Of a DNA stretch of 51,518 nt, positions 7,087 to 14,547 are shown piece by piece. The position numbers and the translations under genes are program-made. The stretch lies in NCBI GenBank assembly GCA_017937405.1, contig JAGBDS010000032.1, positions 1 to 51,518 on the forward strand, read 5' to 3'. How positions within the stretch are numbered: the first letter of the stretch is position 1; each line of letters begins with the position of its first letter. The DNA is from Oscillibacter sp. (lineage in GTDB: Bacteria > Bacillota > Clostridia > Oscillospirales > Oscillospiraceae). Below the pieces are notes generated by a model that saw only the letters and a program-made list of their open reading frames with translations, did no database searches and was not told the DNA's origin.

Positions 7087-7542
7087 TTACTTCTCAGCCA
7101 GCAGCTTGTTCAGCTCCGCCATAAAGGTGTCGATGTCCTTAAACTGGCGGTACACGGAGGCAAAGCGGACATAAGCCACCTGGTCCACCGCCCGCAAACG
7201 TTCCATCACCCGCTCGCCGATGGTCTCAGTACTGATCTCCCGCTCCATGGAGTTCTGAAGGTCCTGCTCGATCTCGCTGGCGATCTTCTCCAGATCCGCC
7301 AGGGGAACGGGCCGCTTCTCACAGGCGCGGATCATACCGCCCAGCACCTTTCGGCGGTCAAAGCTCTGACGGCTGCCATCCTTTTTCACCACCACCATGG
7401 GCAGGCTCTCTACCGTCTCGTAGGTGGTGAACCGCTTGGAACAGGACAGGCATTCTCTCCTGCGGCGGATGCTGCTGCCCTCGTCGGCAGGGCGGGAATC
7501 AATGACCTTGCTCTCACTGTAACCGCAAAACGGGCATCTCAT
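7087..7542 (-). CDS. nrdR: Transcriptional repressor NrdR
   Basis: 151 residues. The N-terminal zinc ribbon has MRCPFCGY and [12 protein letters not shown], the two CxxC pairs, with RRRRE between them. It is followed by the ATP-cone domain ([29 protein letters not shown]) and the usual C-terminal [20 protein letters not shown]. NrdR senses ATP/dATP and represses ribonucleotide reductase genes. GGAGG precedes the ATG. No nrd gene lies nearby. A palindrome in its own leader could be a binding site. Confidence 0.97.
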   Translation of the reverse strand: MRCPFCGYSESKVIDSRPADEGSSIRRRRECLSCSKRFTTYETVESLPMVVVKKDGSRQSFDRRKVLGGMIRACEKRPVPLADLEKIASEIEQDLQNSMEREISTETIGERVMERLRAVDQVAYVRFASVYRQFKDIDTFMAELNKLLAEK

Positions 7543-7564
7543 ATTGAACCTCCTGTCTGACCGC

Positions 7565-7660
7565 CGGATAAGACCGGCGAATCTCTTGGGTAGGTATCCG
7601 CAGGGATTTCTCGCGGATACTTGTGGCGATTATATCATACCGCCGCACAATATTGTATAC
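7565..7660 (-). promoter_or_regulatory. nrdR promoter region with palindrome and leader hairpin
   Basis: On the minus strand an extended -10 (TGATATAAT, about 7629-7637) lies just after a perfect palindrome ACAATATTGT (7647-7656), which resembles the core of NrdR boxes. The 5' leader carries a perfect 8-bp hairpin GTATCCGC/GCGGATAC. NrdR autoregulation is possible but rests on a single half-consensus site. Confidence 0.4.
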
Positions 7661-7707
7661 ATAATTTTTAGATTTTCAAAGTTTTTCCCGGAAGTTCTTT
7701 TGACGAT

Positions 7708-8223
7708 TCATTGAAATACAGGCCATTCCCTCCCGTCAAAGGCATACACTATATACCGCTTCCCTCCAATATCCTTCGGCTGGGCCAGACAGAACAGCGG
7801 TGTCATAGGAAAGGGTTTCTTTGCGTCATAGGGCAGTGCCAGCAGGCGGACCTCGCCCGCCGTCCGGGTCAGTGTCCCCTGAACCCCCCGGAGCTGCCGC
7901 CGCAACCAGGGCGTGCGGAACAGGCGGTCCGGCTCCGGCGCTGCCGCCCAGTTTTCTGCTGCCCGGTCTCCGGCCGGGCGCAGTTCTCCCCGCAGCAGCT
8001 TTCCCAAGGGGGCTGTCATCTGCCTGGAAAACCGCCGGCGGATACCGTTCTGCGGTTCGACTACTCCAAGTCGCAGCTCTCCCCCGTCTCCCACGGCCCA
8101 GGCGCACCAGATACCCTCCCCCGGTAGCCGGCAGCGGGCGGTGAACCATGTATAAAGCGCCTCCCGCTCTACCGACAGCTCTCCGATGGCTTTTCCATCC
8201 CACAGCAGCGGAAACTTGTCCAT
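7708..8223 (-). CDS. Hypothetical protein, 171 aa
   Basis: No family recognised. The protein is soluble, rich in Arg, Trp and Pro, with a beta-rich N-terminus (FPLLWDGKAIGELSVEREALYTWFTARCRLP) and a conserved-looking end (PLFCLAQPKDIGGKRYIVYAFDGREWPVF). The start is an ATG behind a G-rich stretch. It follows an exported protein gene after a terminator, so it may have its own promoter. Codon use matches the neighbours, which supports a real gene. Confidence 0.65.
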   Translation of the reverse strand: MDKFPLLWDGKAIGELSVEREALYTWFTARCRLPGEGIWCAWAVGDGGELRLGVVEPQNGIRRRFSRQMTAPLGKLLRGELRPAGDRAAENWAAAPEPDRLFRTPWLRRQLRGVQGTLTRTAGEVRLLALPYDAKKPFPMTPLFCLAQPKDIGGKRYIVYAFDGREWPVFQ

Positions 8224-8242
8224 ACCCCCTGCCCCCTCTCAA

Positions 8243-8285
8243 AAAACATCCCGCCTGTGCAACTGTATGCACAGACGGGATATTT
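8243..8285 (-). terminator. Terminator after the exported protein gene
   Basis: On the minus strand ATCCCGTCTGTGCA pairs with TGCACAGGCGGGAT around a 6-base loop, then GTTTTTTG. Confidence 0.85.
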
Positions 8286-8300
8286 GATACATTTGATGCA

Positions 8301-8807
8301 TCAGGCCACGGTATAACTGCCCCGGACCAGCAGTTTTGTGGTAGCGGCAGTAGCTTTGACGCCGCGCCCCTCAATAGTCATCATGTACAGGTGGTTCTGG
8401 ACCAGGGCGCCGCCGTTGTTCAGCGTAGCCGCTGAGCTCTCGTCAATGAGGCCGGGACTGGAGGGCGACACGCAGACGGCAGTGCCCACCCGCAGCATCA
8501 CCTCACAGCCGATGTCTCCGGTGAGGGTCTGACCGCTGGACAGCGTGACCACGGTAAAGGAGGCCGCCGTACCGGAGGTACCGCCTGCCTGTCCACCCAG
8601 CTGCTGGGAGAGCTGGCTGTTGCGCTCCGCGATTTTCTGGTCCACCTTCTGCAGAATGCTGTCCATGAATGTCTCATTGAGATAACTCAGCGTCACCAGG
8701 GGGTCCTTACTGGAGCCCGGCTCCGCTGCCAAAGTGACCGTCATGCTCAGCGCGCCAGCAAGCACCAGCAGCACCAGAATCCGTGGGAGCCATTTGTTTT
8801 TCTTCAT
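8301..8807 (-). CDS. Exported protein of unknown function
   Basis: 168 residues from the ATG at 8807, which has AGGAGG upstream. A signal peptide (KKNKWLPRILVLLVLAGALSM...TLAAEP) is followed by a short helical segment (LNETFMDSILQKVDQKIAERNSQLSQQ), a Gly/Ser-rich linker, and a beta-rich domain (FTVVTLSSGQTLTGDIGCEVMLRVGTAVC...). It probably sits outside the membrane. The family is not recognised. It is followed by a clear terminator. Confidence 0.7.
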   Translation of the reverse strand: MKKNKWLPRILVLLVLAGALSMTVTLAAEPGSSKDPLVTLSYLNETFMDSILQKVDQKIAERNSQLSQQLGGQAGGTSGTAASFTVVTLSSGQTLTGDIGCEVMLRVGTAVCVSPSSPGLIDESSAATLNNGGALVQNHLYMMTIEGRGVKATAATTKLLVRGSYTVA

Positions 8808-8887
8808 ATGTACCTCCTTCCCCGCCTTTCGCAAAGCGGAGACCTCTCTTCATTTGTTTCAGCCTGTCCAGGCTGTGTGCCAGATAC

Positions 8888-8919
8888 GCTCCCCCAGAAA
8901 GTCCCCTTTCCGGGGGAGC
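8888..8919 (-). terminator. Stable hairpin downstream of the duplicated mazF tail
   Basis: GCTCCCCCGGAAAG pairs with CTTTCTGGGGGAGC with one or two mismatches around a small loop. There is no T run, so it is either a weak terminator or a 3'-end stabiliser. Its position after the mazF fragment mirrors the terminator after the glmS fragment. Confidence 0.55.
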
Positions 8920-8925
8920 ATCCAC

Positions 8926-8973
8926 TCACACCAACTGGTCGTGGGGCAGGCCGAAGCTCACCGCAATGGCCGT
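8926..8973 (-). pseudogene. Duplicate of the last 16 codons of mazF
   Basis: 48 bases identical to the end of mazF (9143-9190), encoding [15 protein letters not shown] plus TGA. Upstream of the block the sequences diverge at once. The two copies flank repeat element B, the same arrangement as at glmS, but here the copies are identical, so the event is recent or the copies have been homogenised. Confidence 0.85.
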
Positions 8974-9142
8974 GTCGTCATCCCGCCGCGGCTTTTCAAG
9001 CCACAGCGGGAACCCTGCCATTTCACTCAAATGGTCAGGCTAAGCCCGCCATTTCAAGGTTTTGCTCCGCAAAACGCTTGGCGCCGCTTTTGCGGCGTGC
9101 AAGGCGGCCACGGCACAGCCTCTTTCCACCTCGTATCTTGGT
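8974..9142 (-). repeat. Hairpin-rich repeat element, copy B (after mazF)
   Basis: About 169 bp. It shares with copy A (3663-3801) the CATTTCACTCAAATG hairpin, the block AAGCCCG-CCATTTCAAGG and the GTTTTGC/GCAAAAC hairpin flanked by CTTG. It also has a CCCGC/GCGGG hairpin and a GCGCCGC/GCGGCG hairpin at equivalent places. It lies between two identical mazF 3' ends. No coding potential is seen. Confidence 0.75.
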
Positions 9143-9511
9143 TCACACCAACTGGTCGTGGGGCAGGCCGAAGCTCACCGCAATGGCCGTATCCACCTTG
9201 TTCATCACATGTTCCTCCACGTGGCCCATCCGCTCCCGCAGGCGCTTTTTGTCCAGCGTCCGCACCTGCTCCAGCAGCACCACGGAGTCCCGGCTCAGGC
9301 CGCAGTTTTCATCCACGGGAAGGTCGATATGTGTGGGCAGGCGGGCTTTCCCTGTCTGAGAGGTGATGGCCGCCGCGATCACCGTGGGGCTGTACCTGTT
9401 TCCGGTGTCATTCTGAATGATGAGGACCGGACGGACGCCTCCCTGCTCGCTGCCCACCACCGGGGAGAGGTCGGCATAATAAATATCGCCGCGCTTGACA
9501 GTCGTATCCAC
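9143..9511 (-). CDS. MazF/PemK family mRNA interferase (EndoA-like toxin)
   Basis: 122 residues with the family core [31 protein letters not shown], the [12 protein letters not shown] strand and [13 protein letters not shown]. Members cut mRNA at short ACA/UAC-type sites. The GTG at 9511 lies ten bases after GGAG; a GTG three codons earlier is too close to that site. In Bacillus the order is alr-antitoxin-toxin. Here alr lies upstream but no antitoxin gene fits in the 182-bp gap. The 3' end is duplicated downstream around element B. Confidence 0.9.
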   Translation of the reverse strand: MDTTVKRGDIYYADLSPVVGSEQGGVRPVLIIQNDTGNRYSPTVIAAAITSQTGKARLPTHIDLPVDENCGLSRDSVVLLEQVRTLDKKRLRERMGHVEEHVMNKVDTAIAVSFGLPHDQLV

Positions 9512-9534
9512 AAAGTTCACACTCCGCCGAAAGA

Positions 9535-9690
9535 AGTACCCGTCACCGAAAGGTGGATTTCCCCCTCGGTGAGGCCACTTTCATTCTCCCACGCCGTTTC
9601 GGAATTTATACGCCCTGCCATCCCGGCAGGCAAAATTCCGGCGTCCGCGCCCCGCACTATCCTATGCGCGGGACAGGCGGGAGTGTGCCC
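9535..9690. other. alr-mazF spacer with several stem-loops
   Basis: The gap contains TCACCGA/TCGGTGA, CCTGCC/GGCAGG inside a longer GGAATTT/AAATTCC stem, and a CCGCA/TGCGCGG stem. No antitoxin-length reading frame with a start site is present on the minus strand. The hairpins could limit read-through from alr or process the transcript. Confidence 0.5.
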
Positions 9691-9693
9691 TTC

Positions 9694-10860
9694 TCACAGC
9701 ATCCGCAGGCTGCGTTCCACCACTTCTCCGTTTTCCATGTACAGTCTCGGCACCCGCTTGCTGACAGCGCAGGTCAGTTCGTAGGGGATGGTCCCAAGCA
9801 CCGCCGCCAGGTCGTCCACCCGCTGGCGTTGACCGAACAGCTCCACCGCGTCACCCACATGGACATCCGGCTTATCCGTGAGGTCCACCATGGTCATGTC
9901 CATGCAGATGCGTCCCCGGATAGGCGCTGGACCGTGGTCGGTCATCACCGCCGCCCGGTTGGAAAGGCCCCGGAAGAAGCCGTCGGCGTATCCGATGGGG
10001 AGTACGCCCACCCGGGTCCTGCCCGTAGTGTGGAAGGTCCGCCCATAGCTGATGTCCGTATCCGGGTCAAAGACCTTGATGGTGGAAACACAGGATTTTA
10101 AGGACATCACAGGCCGAAGGCCCAGCCGGGCCGCGTCAGCCCCCACGCCATACAAGGCGATGCCGGGGCGCACCATGTCCAGATACATCTCCGGGTAACG
10201 GGCCAAAGCACCGCTGTTTGTGCAGTGTCGGATGGTAAAGGTCCTTCCTTTTGCTGCCAGGGCGCCGATCACCCGGGTAAACACGCCGAACTGCTCCCGG
10301 GTATAGTCCTCGCTGGGCTCGTCGTCCTCGTCGGCGGCGGCGAAGTGGGTAAAGATACCCTCCGCCTCCAGATGGGGCAGGTCACAGGAACGGGCAATGG
10401 CCTCCACGCCGCCGTCAAAGTGACGGCCTCGCACCAAAAAGCCCAGGCGGCTCATGCCGGTATCCACCTTGATATGAACCTTCAGCCGCCCGCCGCAGCT
10501 TGCGGCGGCAGCGTCGTATTCCTCCGCCTTGGCCTGGGCCGAGACAGTCTGGGTAATGTGGTAACGGATCAGCTCCGGTACCATTTCCGGCGGCGTATGC
10601 CCCAAAATCAGGATGGGGGCCTGGATGTTTTCATGGCGCAGTTCCCGGGCCTCGTCCAGGCTGGATACCGCCAGATAGTCGGCTCCCAGAGCCTCCAGCT
10701 TCCGGGCTACCTGCACCGCGCCGTGGCCGTAGGCATCCGCTTTCACAACGCCTAAGTATTTGACACCTGGGCCAATCAGCTTCCGGGCCTGCTGGTAATT
10801 ATGCGTCAGGGCGTCCAGGTCGATCTCCGCCCAGGTCCGCCGCAGAATCGTATCTTCCAT
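9694..10860 (-). CDS. alr: Alanine racemase
   Basis: 388 residues. A PLP enzyme that supplies D-alanine for peptidoglycan. The N-terminal TIM barrel carries the lysine motif VKADAYGHGA near residue 40 and MSRLGFLV. The C-terminal beta domain carries the second-base tyrosine region RPGIALYGVG, followed by GRICMDMTMVDL. The ATG at 10860 with AAGGTGA upstream gives the usual N-terminus (RTWAEIDLDALTHNY). It follows the lipoprotein gene closely, and mazF follows it, as in the Bacillus alr operon. Confidence 0.96.
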   Translation of the reverse strand: MEDTILRRTWAEIDLDALTHNYQQARKLIGPGVKYLGVVKADAYGHGAVQVARKLEALGADYLAVSSLDEARELRHENIQAPILILGHTPPEMVPELIRYHITQTVSAQAKAEEYDAAAASCGGRLKVHIKVDTGMSRLGFLVRGRHFDGGVEAIARSCDLPHLEAEGIFTHFAAADEDDEPSEDYTREQFGVFTRVIGALAAKGRTFTIRHCTNSGALARYPEMYLDMVRPGIALYGVGADAARLGLRPVMSLKSCVSTIKVFDPDTDISYGRTFHTTGRTRVGVLPIGYADGFFRGLSNRAAVMTDHGPAPIRGRICMDMTMVDLTDKPDVHVGDAVELFGQRQRVDDLAAVLGTIPYELTCAVSKRVPRLYMENGEVVERSLRML

Positions 10861-10888
10861 GTATGGGTCACCTTCTCGAATTTGAGGC

Positions 10889-11491
10889 TCAAGCCCCTTG
10901 GTCATCTATTGTAGCATAAAAGGAAAAAGCCGTAAACTCCGCCGTCAAAATAATTTCTCCGTCCACGGCGATCTCACCCCTCAGGGGGGTGCCATCATCC
11001 TGCCGCAGCCAGACAGTGGAGACGATCTTTCCGTCCTGGGTACCGCTCTGGTCCACGGTGAGCCGCAGGCAAGGCACCTCGTTCCAGGTTTCCTCGTTTT
11101 CCTCCAGCAGCCACCCGTCCCGCAGGGCGTTCATCAGCCGGGGCAGGCAGACCGCCGGGCTGATCTCCTCCCGGCTGAGGGCCCCGGCGTCCAGGCTCTT
11201 TCCCTGGTATTCCAGATACCAATCCGTGTCCCGTAAAACAGCTTTTACCCCTGCGATGGTATCCGGCGACAGCACTTCCACGGTGCTCTCTCCGCCGGGG
11301 ACGTATTCACACCGGAGTTCTGCTGTCCATTCCGCTCCATTCTGCTCACAGGTCACTGCAGCCTCCATGGAGCAGCCGGTCATGTCGTGGTAGCGGTCCC
11401 GCAGGTCCGCCGCATCCTGTTTTTCCCCTGCGCCGCAGGCCGTCAGCAGCAGGCACAGGGCTATCATTGGTACGCACATCCACTTGCGCAC
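10889..11491 (-). CDS. Lipoprotein, likely LolA/YdcC-position protein
   Basis: About 200 residues starting with a type II signal peptide and lipobox (CLLLTACGAG), so it is attached to the outer face of the membrane. The rest is beta-rich (WTAELRCEYVPGGESTVEV, VSTVWLRQDDGTPLRGEI), reminiscent of LolA-like folds. Its position between nnr and alr matches ydcC in Bacillus, a LolA-like lipoprotein. Start is a GTG nine bases after GGAGG. The function is not established. Confidence 0.75.
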   Translation of the reverse strand: MRKWMCVPMIALCLLLTACGAGEKQDAADLRDRYHDMTGCSMEAAVTCEQNGAEWTAELRCEYVPGGESTVEVLSPDTIAGVKAVLRDTDWYLEYQGKSLDAGALSREEISPAVCLPRLMNALRDGWLLEENEETWNEVPCLRLTVDQSGTQDGKIVSTVWLRQDDGTPLRGEIAVDGEIILTAEFTAFSFYATIDDQGA

Positions 11492-11504
11492 CTGAGATCT
11501 CCTC

Positions 11505-13058
11505 CTATTTTTCAGAAGTCACTTCCAAAAACGCCCGGGGCAAATGGCGCACCACATCCTCCGGCGTCATGCCGTAGGCCGTCAGCTCCTCCGCCGCCAG
11601 GTCGCCTGCCCGGCCATGGAGCCACACGCCGGCGGCGGCCGCCCGGATAGGCGTGGCCCCCTGGGCCAGCAGGGACGCAATGACGCCCGTCAGCACGTCG
11701 CCGCTGCCGCCCTTTGCCAGGCCGGAATTGCCCGTGGTGTTCACCAGTGCGTTCCCCTCCGGGCCGACGGTCACAGTGCGGTGGCCCTTCAGCACCAGGG
11801 TGCAGCCGTGAGCCGCCGCAAAATCTCTGGCGGCCTTCAGCCGGTCCCCGCCGGACAGGTCTCCGCCGACACGGGCGAATTCCCCGTCGTGGGGCGTCAG
11901 GATGGTGACCCGGTCCCGCCGGGCGTCCAACACATCTATATGTCCCTCCAGAGCGTTTATGCCGTCGGCGTCCAGCACCACCGGCTTTTCCGTCTGAAGC
12001 AGCAGATCACAGGCCAGTCGGGTTGTTTGGCCGCTCCGGCCCAGGCCGGGGCCCAAGGCTAGCACATCGCAGGAGGCCAGCTTTTCCAGGATGGCCGCCA
12101 GCGCCTTTGGGCCCAGACAGGATGTCCCCAATTTTCCGGACAGCGGGAACGGCATGGCAGAGACGCACTTCACAGCCTCCACCGCCCAGATGCTCTCCGG
12201 GACACCCAGGTATACCAGCCCGCAGCCGGAGCGTACGGCGGCGGAGACTGTCAAATAAGGTGCCCCGGTATATCCCTCCGCGCCGCCGATGACCAGCAGC
12301 TTACCAAAGTCTCCCTTGTGGCCGTCCGGTTTCCGAGGCGGCAGGGCGTCCCGGACAAAATCGCTCTCCACCGTCTGAGCCCGGCTGGTAATATGCAGGT
12401 CTTTGGGAATAGCAATATCCCAAACCCTCACGTCCCCGGACAACAATGACCCGTCTCCCACAGCCTGCCCGGCCTTTTTGTATGTAAAGGTAATCGTCTT
12501 GTCGGCCTTTACAGCACAGCCCAGCACTCGTCCGGTGTCCGCTTCCACGCCGCTGGCAATGTCCGCCGCCACCACAGCGCCGGGACACTCGTTCATCAGC
12601 CGGATAGCCCGCCCAATGCGGCTCTCCGGCGCAATTTCCCGGGAAAGGCCCACACCGAAGATGGCGTCCACCAGCACATGGCTCCCCCTGGCCCAGGCGC
12701 TCTGGTCCAGGTTTTCAGGGTCGTAGGGCTCCAGCTCCACCCCGCACTCAGATAAGCGCCGGGTCTCCTCCAGGGCGTCAGGGGTCAGCTTTTCGTAGTC
12801 CCCCACCAGGAATATCCGGACCCGCACGCCCTCCAGAAACAGCAGCCGGGCGGCGGCAATGCCGTCCCCGCCGTTGTTCCCCGCGCCGCAGAACACGCTC
12901 ACCCGGCAGTGCTTTCCCGAACGGCCCGGCAGCAGCCGCAGCACCGCCTGGGCCATGCCCTCCGCCGCTCGGTCCATCAGGTCGATGGAGGGAATGTGCC
13001 GCTCCTCGATGGCCCGCCTGTCCAGTTCCTTCATCTCCGCCGTCGTTGCCAGCTTCAT
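11505..13058 (-). CDS. nnr: Bifunctional NAD(P)HX epimerase / ADP-dependent NAD(P)HX dehydratase
   Basis: 517 residues that repair hydrated NADH and NADPH. The N-terminal epimerase (YjeF_N, about 1-215) shows CGAGNNGGDGIAAARLL. The C-terminal ribokinase-like dehydratase (about 230-517) shows KGDFGKLLVIGGAEGYTGAP, LTPHDGEFARV and TGNSGLAKGGSGDVLTG. GGAGG precedes the ATG. It is the first gene of the block leading to the lipoprotein and alr; in many Firmicutes acpS comes before it, and none is present here. Confidence 0.96.
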   Translation of the reverse strand: MKLATTAEMKELDRRAIEERHIPSIDLMDRAAEGMAQAVLRLLPGRSGKHCRVSVFCGAGNNGGDGIAAARLLFLEGVRVRIFLVGDYEKLTPDALEETRRLSECGVELEPYDPENLDQSAWARGSHVLVDAIFGVGLSREIAPESRIGRAIRLMNECPGAVVAADIASGVEADTGRVLGCAVKADKTITFTYKKAGQAVGDGSLLSGDVRVWDIAIPKDLHITSRAQTVESDFVRDALPPRKPDGHKGDFGKLLVIGGAEGYTGAPYLTVSAAVRSGCGLVYLGVPESIWAVEAVKCVSAMPFPLSGKLGTSCLGPKALAAILEKLASCDVLALGPGLGRSGQTTRLACDLLLQTEKPVVLDADGINALEGHIDVLDARRDRVTILTPHDGEFARVGGDLSGGDRLKAARDFAAAHGCTLVLKGHRTVTVGPEGNALVNTTGNSGLAKGGSGDVLTGVIASLLAQGATPIRAAAAGVWLHGRAGDLAAEELTAYGMTPEDVVRHLPRAFLEVTSEK

Positions 13059-13087
13059 CCCGGTATCCTCCCACGTTGTTTTTTCTC

Positions 13088-13116
13088 ATTATAAGAAGGG
13101 CCGCGCTGTTTTTCAA
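13088..13116 (-). promoter_or_regulatory. nnr operon promoter
   Basis: Minus strand TTGAAA (13111-13116), 17-base spacer, TATAAT (13088-13093). About 30 bases upstream of the nnr start codon. Confidence 0.8.
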
Positions 13117-13279
13117 TCACTTCCTATATTTTCCCTTCCCATCCCATCAAAACCCTGATAGAATAAGGAATGCAATCGAAGCTTGACACGAAAATCTTCA
13201 AACGCAACATGAAATCGCTGGCGTTGCACCCGGTGCTCCGGTATCATCAGGCCACCAAAAACACAGGAGGTTTTCCCCT

Positions 13280-14185
13280 ATGGCTTTCTCTGATAACCTG
13301 CAATTCATCCGCGCCCAGGCGGGCGTCACCCAGGAGCAATTAGCCGAACAATTAGACGTCTCCCGCCAGTCCGTCAGCAAGTGGGAGAGCGGCGCCAGCT
13401 TTCCCGAAATGGATACGCTGCTGCGTATCTGTGACCTCTACAACGTGAATCTGGACACTCTGCTCCGGGGCAGCGTGGAGAAAAGCCAAGTCAGCGATAC
13501 CGCCCGGTACGACGTCTTTATGAACCGTTTTTCCCTGCGGATGGCCCTGTCCATCTCCGCCATCATCGCCGGCGTAGCGCTGATGATATTCCTCAAGGTC
13601 CTCATTCCCTCCGGCTCCTCTGAAATACTGGCGGTAGCTTTGTTCATGCTGATCGTCACCATCTCCGTGGTGGTCATCGTAGCCAGCGGCATCCAGTACG
13701 ACAACTTCCGCAAAAAACACCCCGTCATCCAGGACTTTTATACTGAAGAAGAAAAGGATGCTTTTCATCAGAAATTTGTGTGGTACATCGCAGGCGGCGT
13801 GGGCGCCATTCTGTTCGGCGTGGTACTGCTGATCGGTGTGTTCGCTTTCCTGCCCGAGCAGGAGCCCTATGAGTCCATTTCCGCCGCGGTCTTTATGCTG
13901 CTGATCGCCGGGGCGGTATTCTCCTTCGTCTACGGCGGGATGCAGGAGGACAAGTACAAAATCTGGAAGTATAACCGGGACAACAACCCGGACCCGGAGG
14001 CCAAGCGCCGGCTGAACCTGGCGGGCGCCGTCAGCGGCGCCATCATGCTGACCGCAACCGCTATCTACGTGGGCCTGGGCTTTACCCGGAACGCCTGGGG
14101 CACTGCCTGGTGGGTCTTCCCGGTAGGTGGTATTCTCTGCGGTGTGGTCCACATTGCCATGAACCCCTACAAGGGCGAGGATTGA
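13280..14185 (+). CDS. XRE family regulator with membrane domain
   Basis: 301 residues. Residues 5-60 form a helix-turn-helix (LQFIRAQAGVTQEQLAEQLDVSRQSVSKWESG...LLRICDLYNV). A linker is followed by about six membrane helices (SLRMALSISAIIAGVALMIF, EILAVALFMLIVTISVVVIVA, and so on), so the DNA-binding head is tethered to the membrane. Similar proteins are common in clostridia, but their signals are mostly unknown. AGGAGG precedes the ATG. A terminator follows, so it is monocistronic. Confidence 0.9.
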   Translation: MAFSDNLQFIRAQAGVTQEQLAEQLDVSRQSVSKWESGASFPEMDTLLRICDLYNVNLDTLLRGSVEKSQVSDTARYDVFMNRFSLRMALSISAIIAGVALMIFLKVLIPSGSSEILAVALFMLIVTISVVVIVASGIQYDNFRKKHPVIQDFYTEEEKDAFHQKFVWYIAGGVGAILFGVVLLIGVFAFLPEQEPYESISAAVFMLLIAGAVFSFVYGGMQEDKYKIWKYNRDNNPDPEAKRRLNLAGAVSGAIMLTATAIYVGLGFTRNAWGTAWWVFPVGGILCGVVHIAMNPYKGED

Positions 14186-14195
14186 GCTTCTTTTT

Positions 14196-14232
14196 CCCAT
14201 CCCGTCAAATTCCGGCGGGATGGGGATTTTTT
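14196..14232 (+). terminator. Terminator after the XRE regulator
   Basis: CCCATCCCG pairs with CGGGATGGGG, followed by ATTTTTT. Confidence 0.9.
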
Positions 14233-14234
14233 GC

Positions 14235-14263
14235 TTGCATTTCTCCATTTTATATGATATAAG
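14235..14263 (+). promoter_or_regulatory. pheS T-box promoter
   Basis: TTGCAT (14235-14240), 17-base spacer, TATAAG (14258-14263), with TG one base before the -10 box. It lies just upstream of the T-box leader. Confidence 0.75.
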
Positions 14264-14280
14264 TATGAGTTGTTATCAGC

Positions 14281-14506
14281 GATGAACGGGAAAATAACCG
14301 TGATACGCCGCCAAGAGAGGTCTGGTCACCGGCTGCAAGCCAGACTGCGGACGCCCGGTTTGGTTCGCCCGGGAGCCGCCGTGGAGACACGGCCGGATGC
14401 CCACCGTTATTGGGGCTTCAAGTGCGTGCCTCAGGGCGCGAATTTGGGTGGTACCGCGGAAGGAACAGCCTTTCGTCCCAGAGGATGGGACGGGAGGCTT
14501 TTTGTT
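14281..14506 (+). promoter_or_regulatory. T-box leader, phenylalanine specific
   Basis: The hallmark T-box GGGTGGTACCGCGG is at 14446-14459. It is followed by a terminator in which GCCTTTCGTCCC pairs with GGGACGGGAGGC, then a T run (14468-14506). Stem I shows the AGAGAGG motif and a distal hairpin GTCTGG...CCAGAC with GGCTGCAAGCC at its tip. The specifier is TTC at 14364-14366: it is followed by GCCCGGGAG, the position equivalent to ATG-GTCTCGGAG in the methionine T-box of this window. Uncharged tRNA-Phe should stabilise the antiterminator and turn on pheST. Confidence 0.93.
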
Positions 14507-14547
14507 TTGCCCTCTCATCAACAACATCCAAGTAAAGGAGTATCGAT

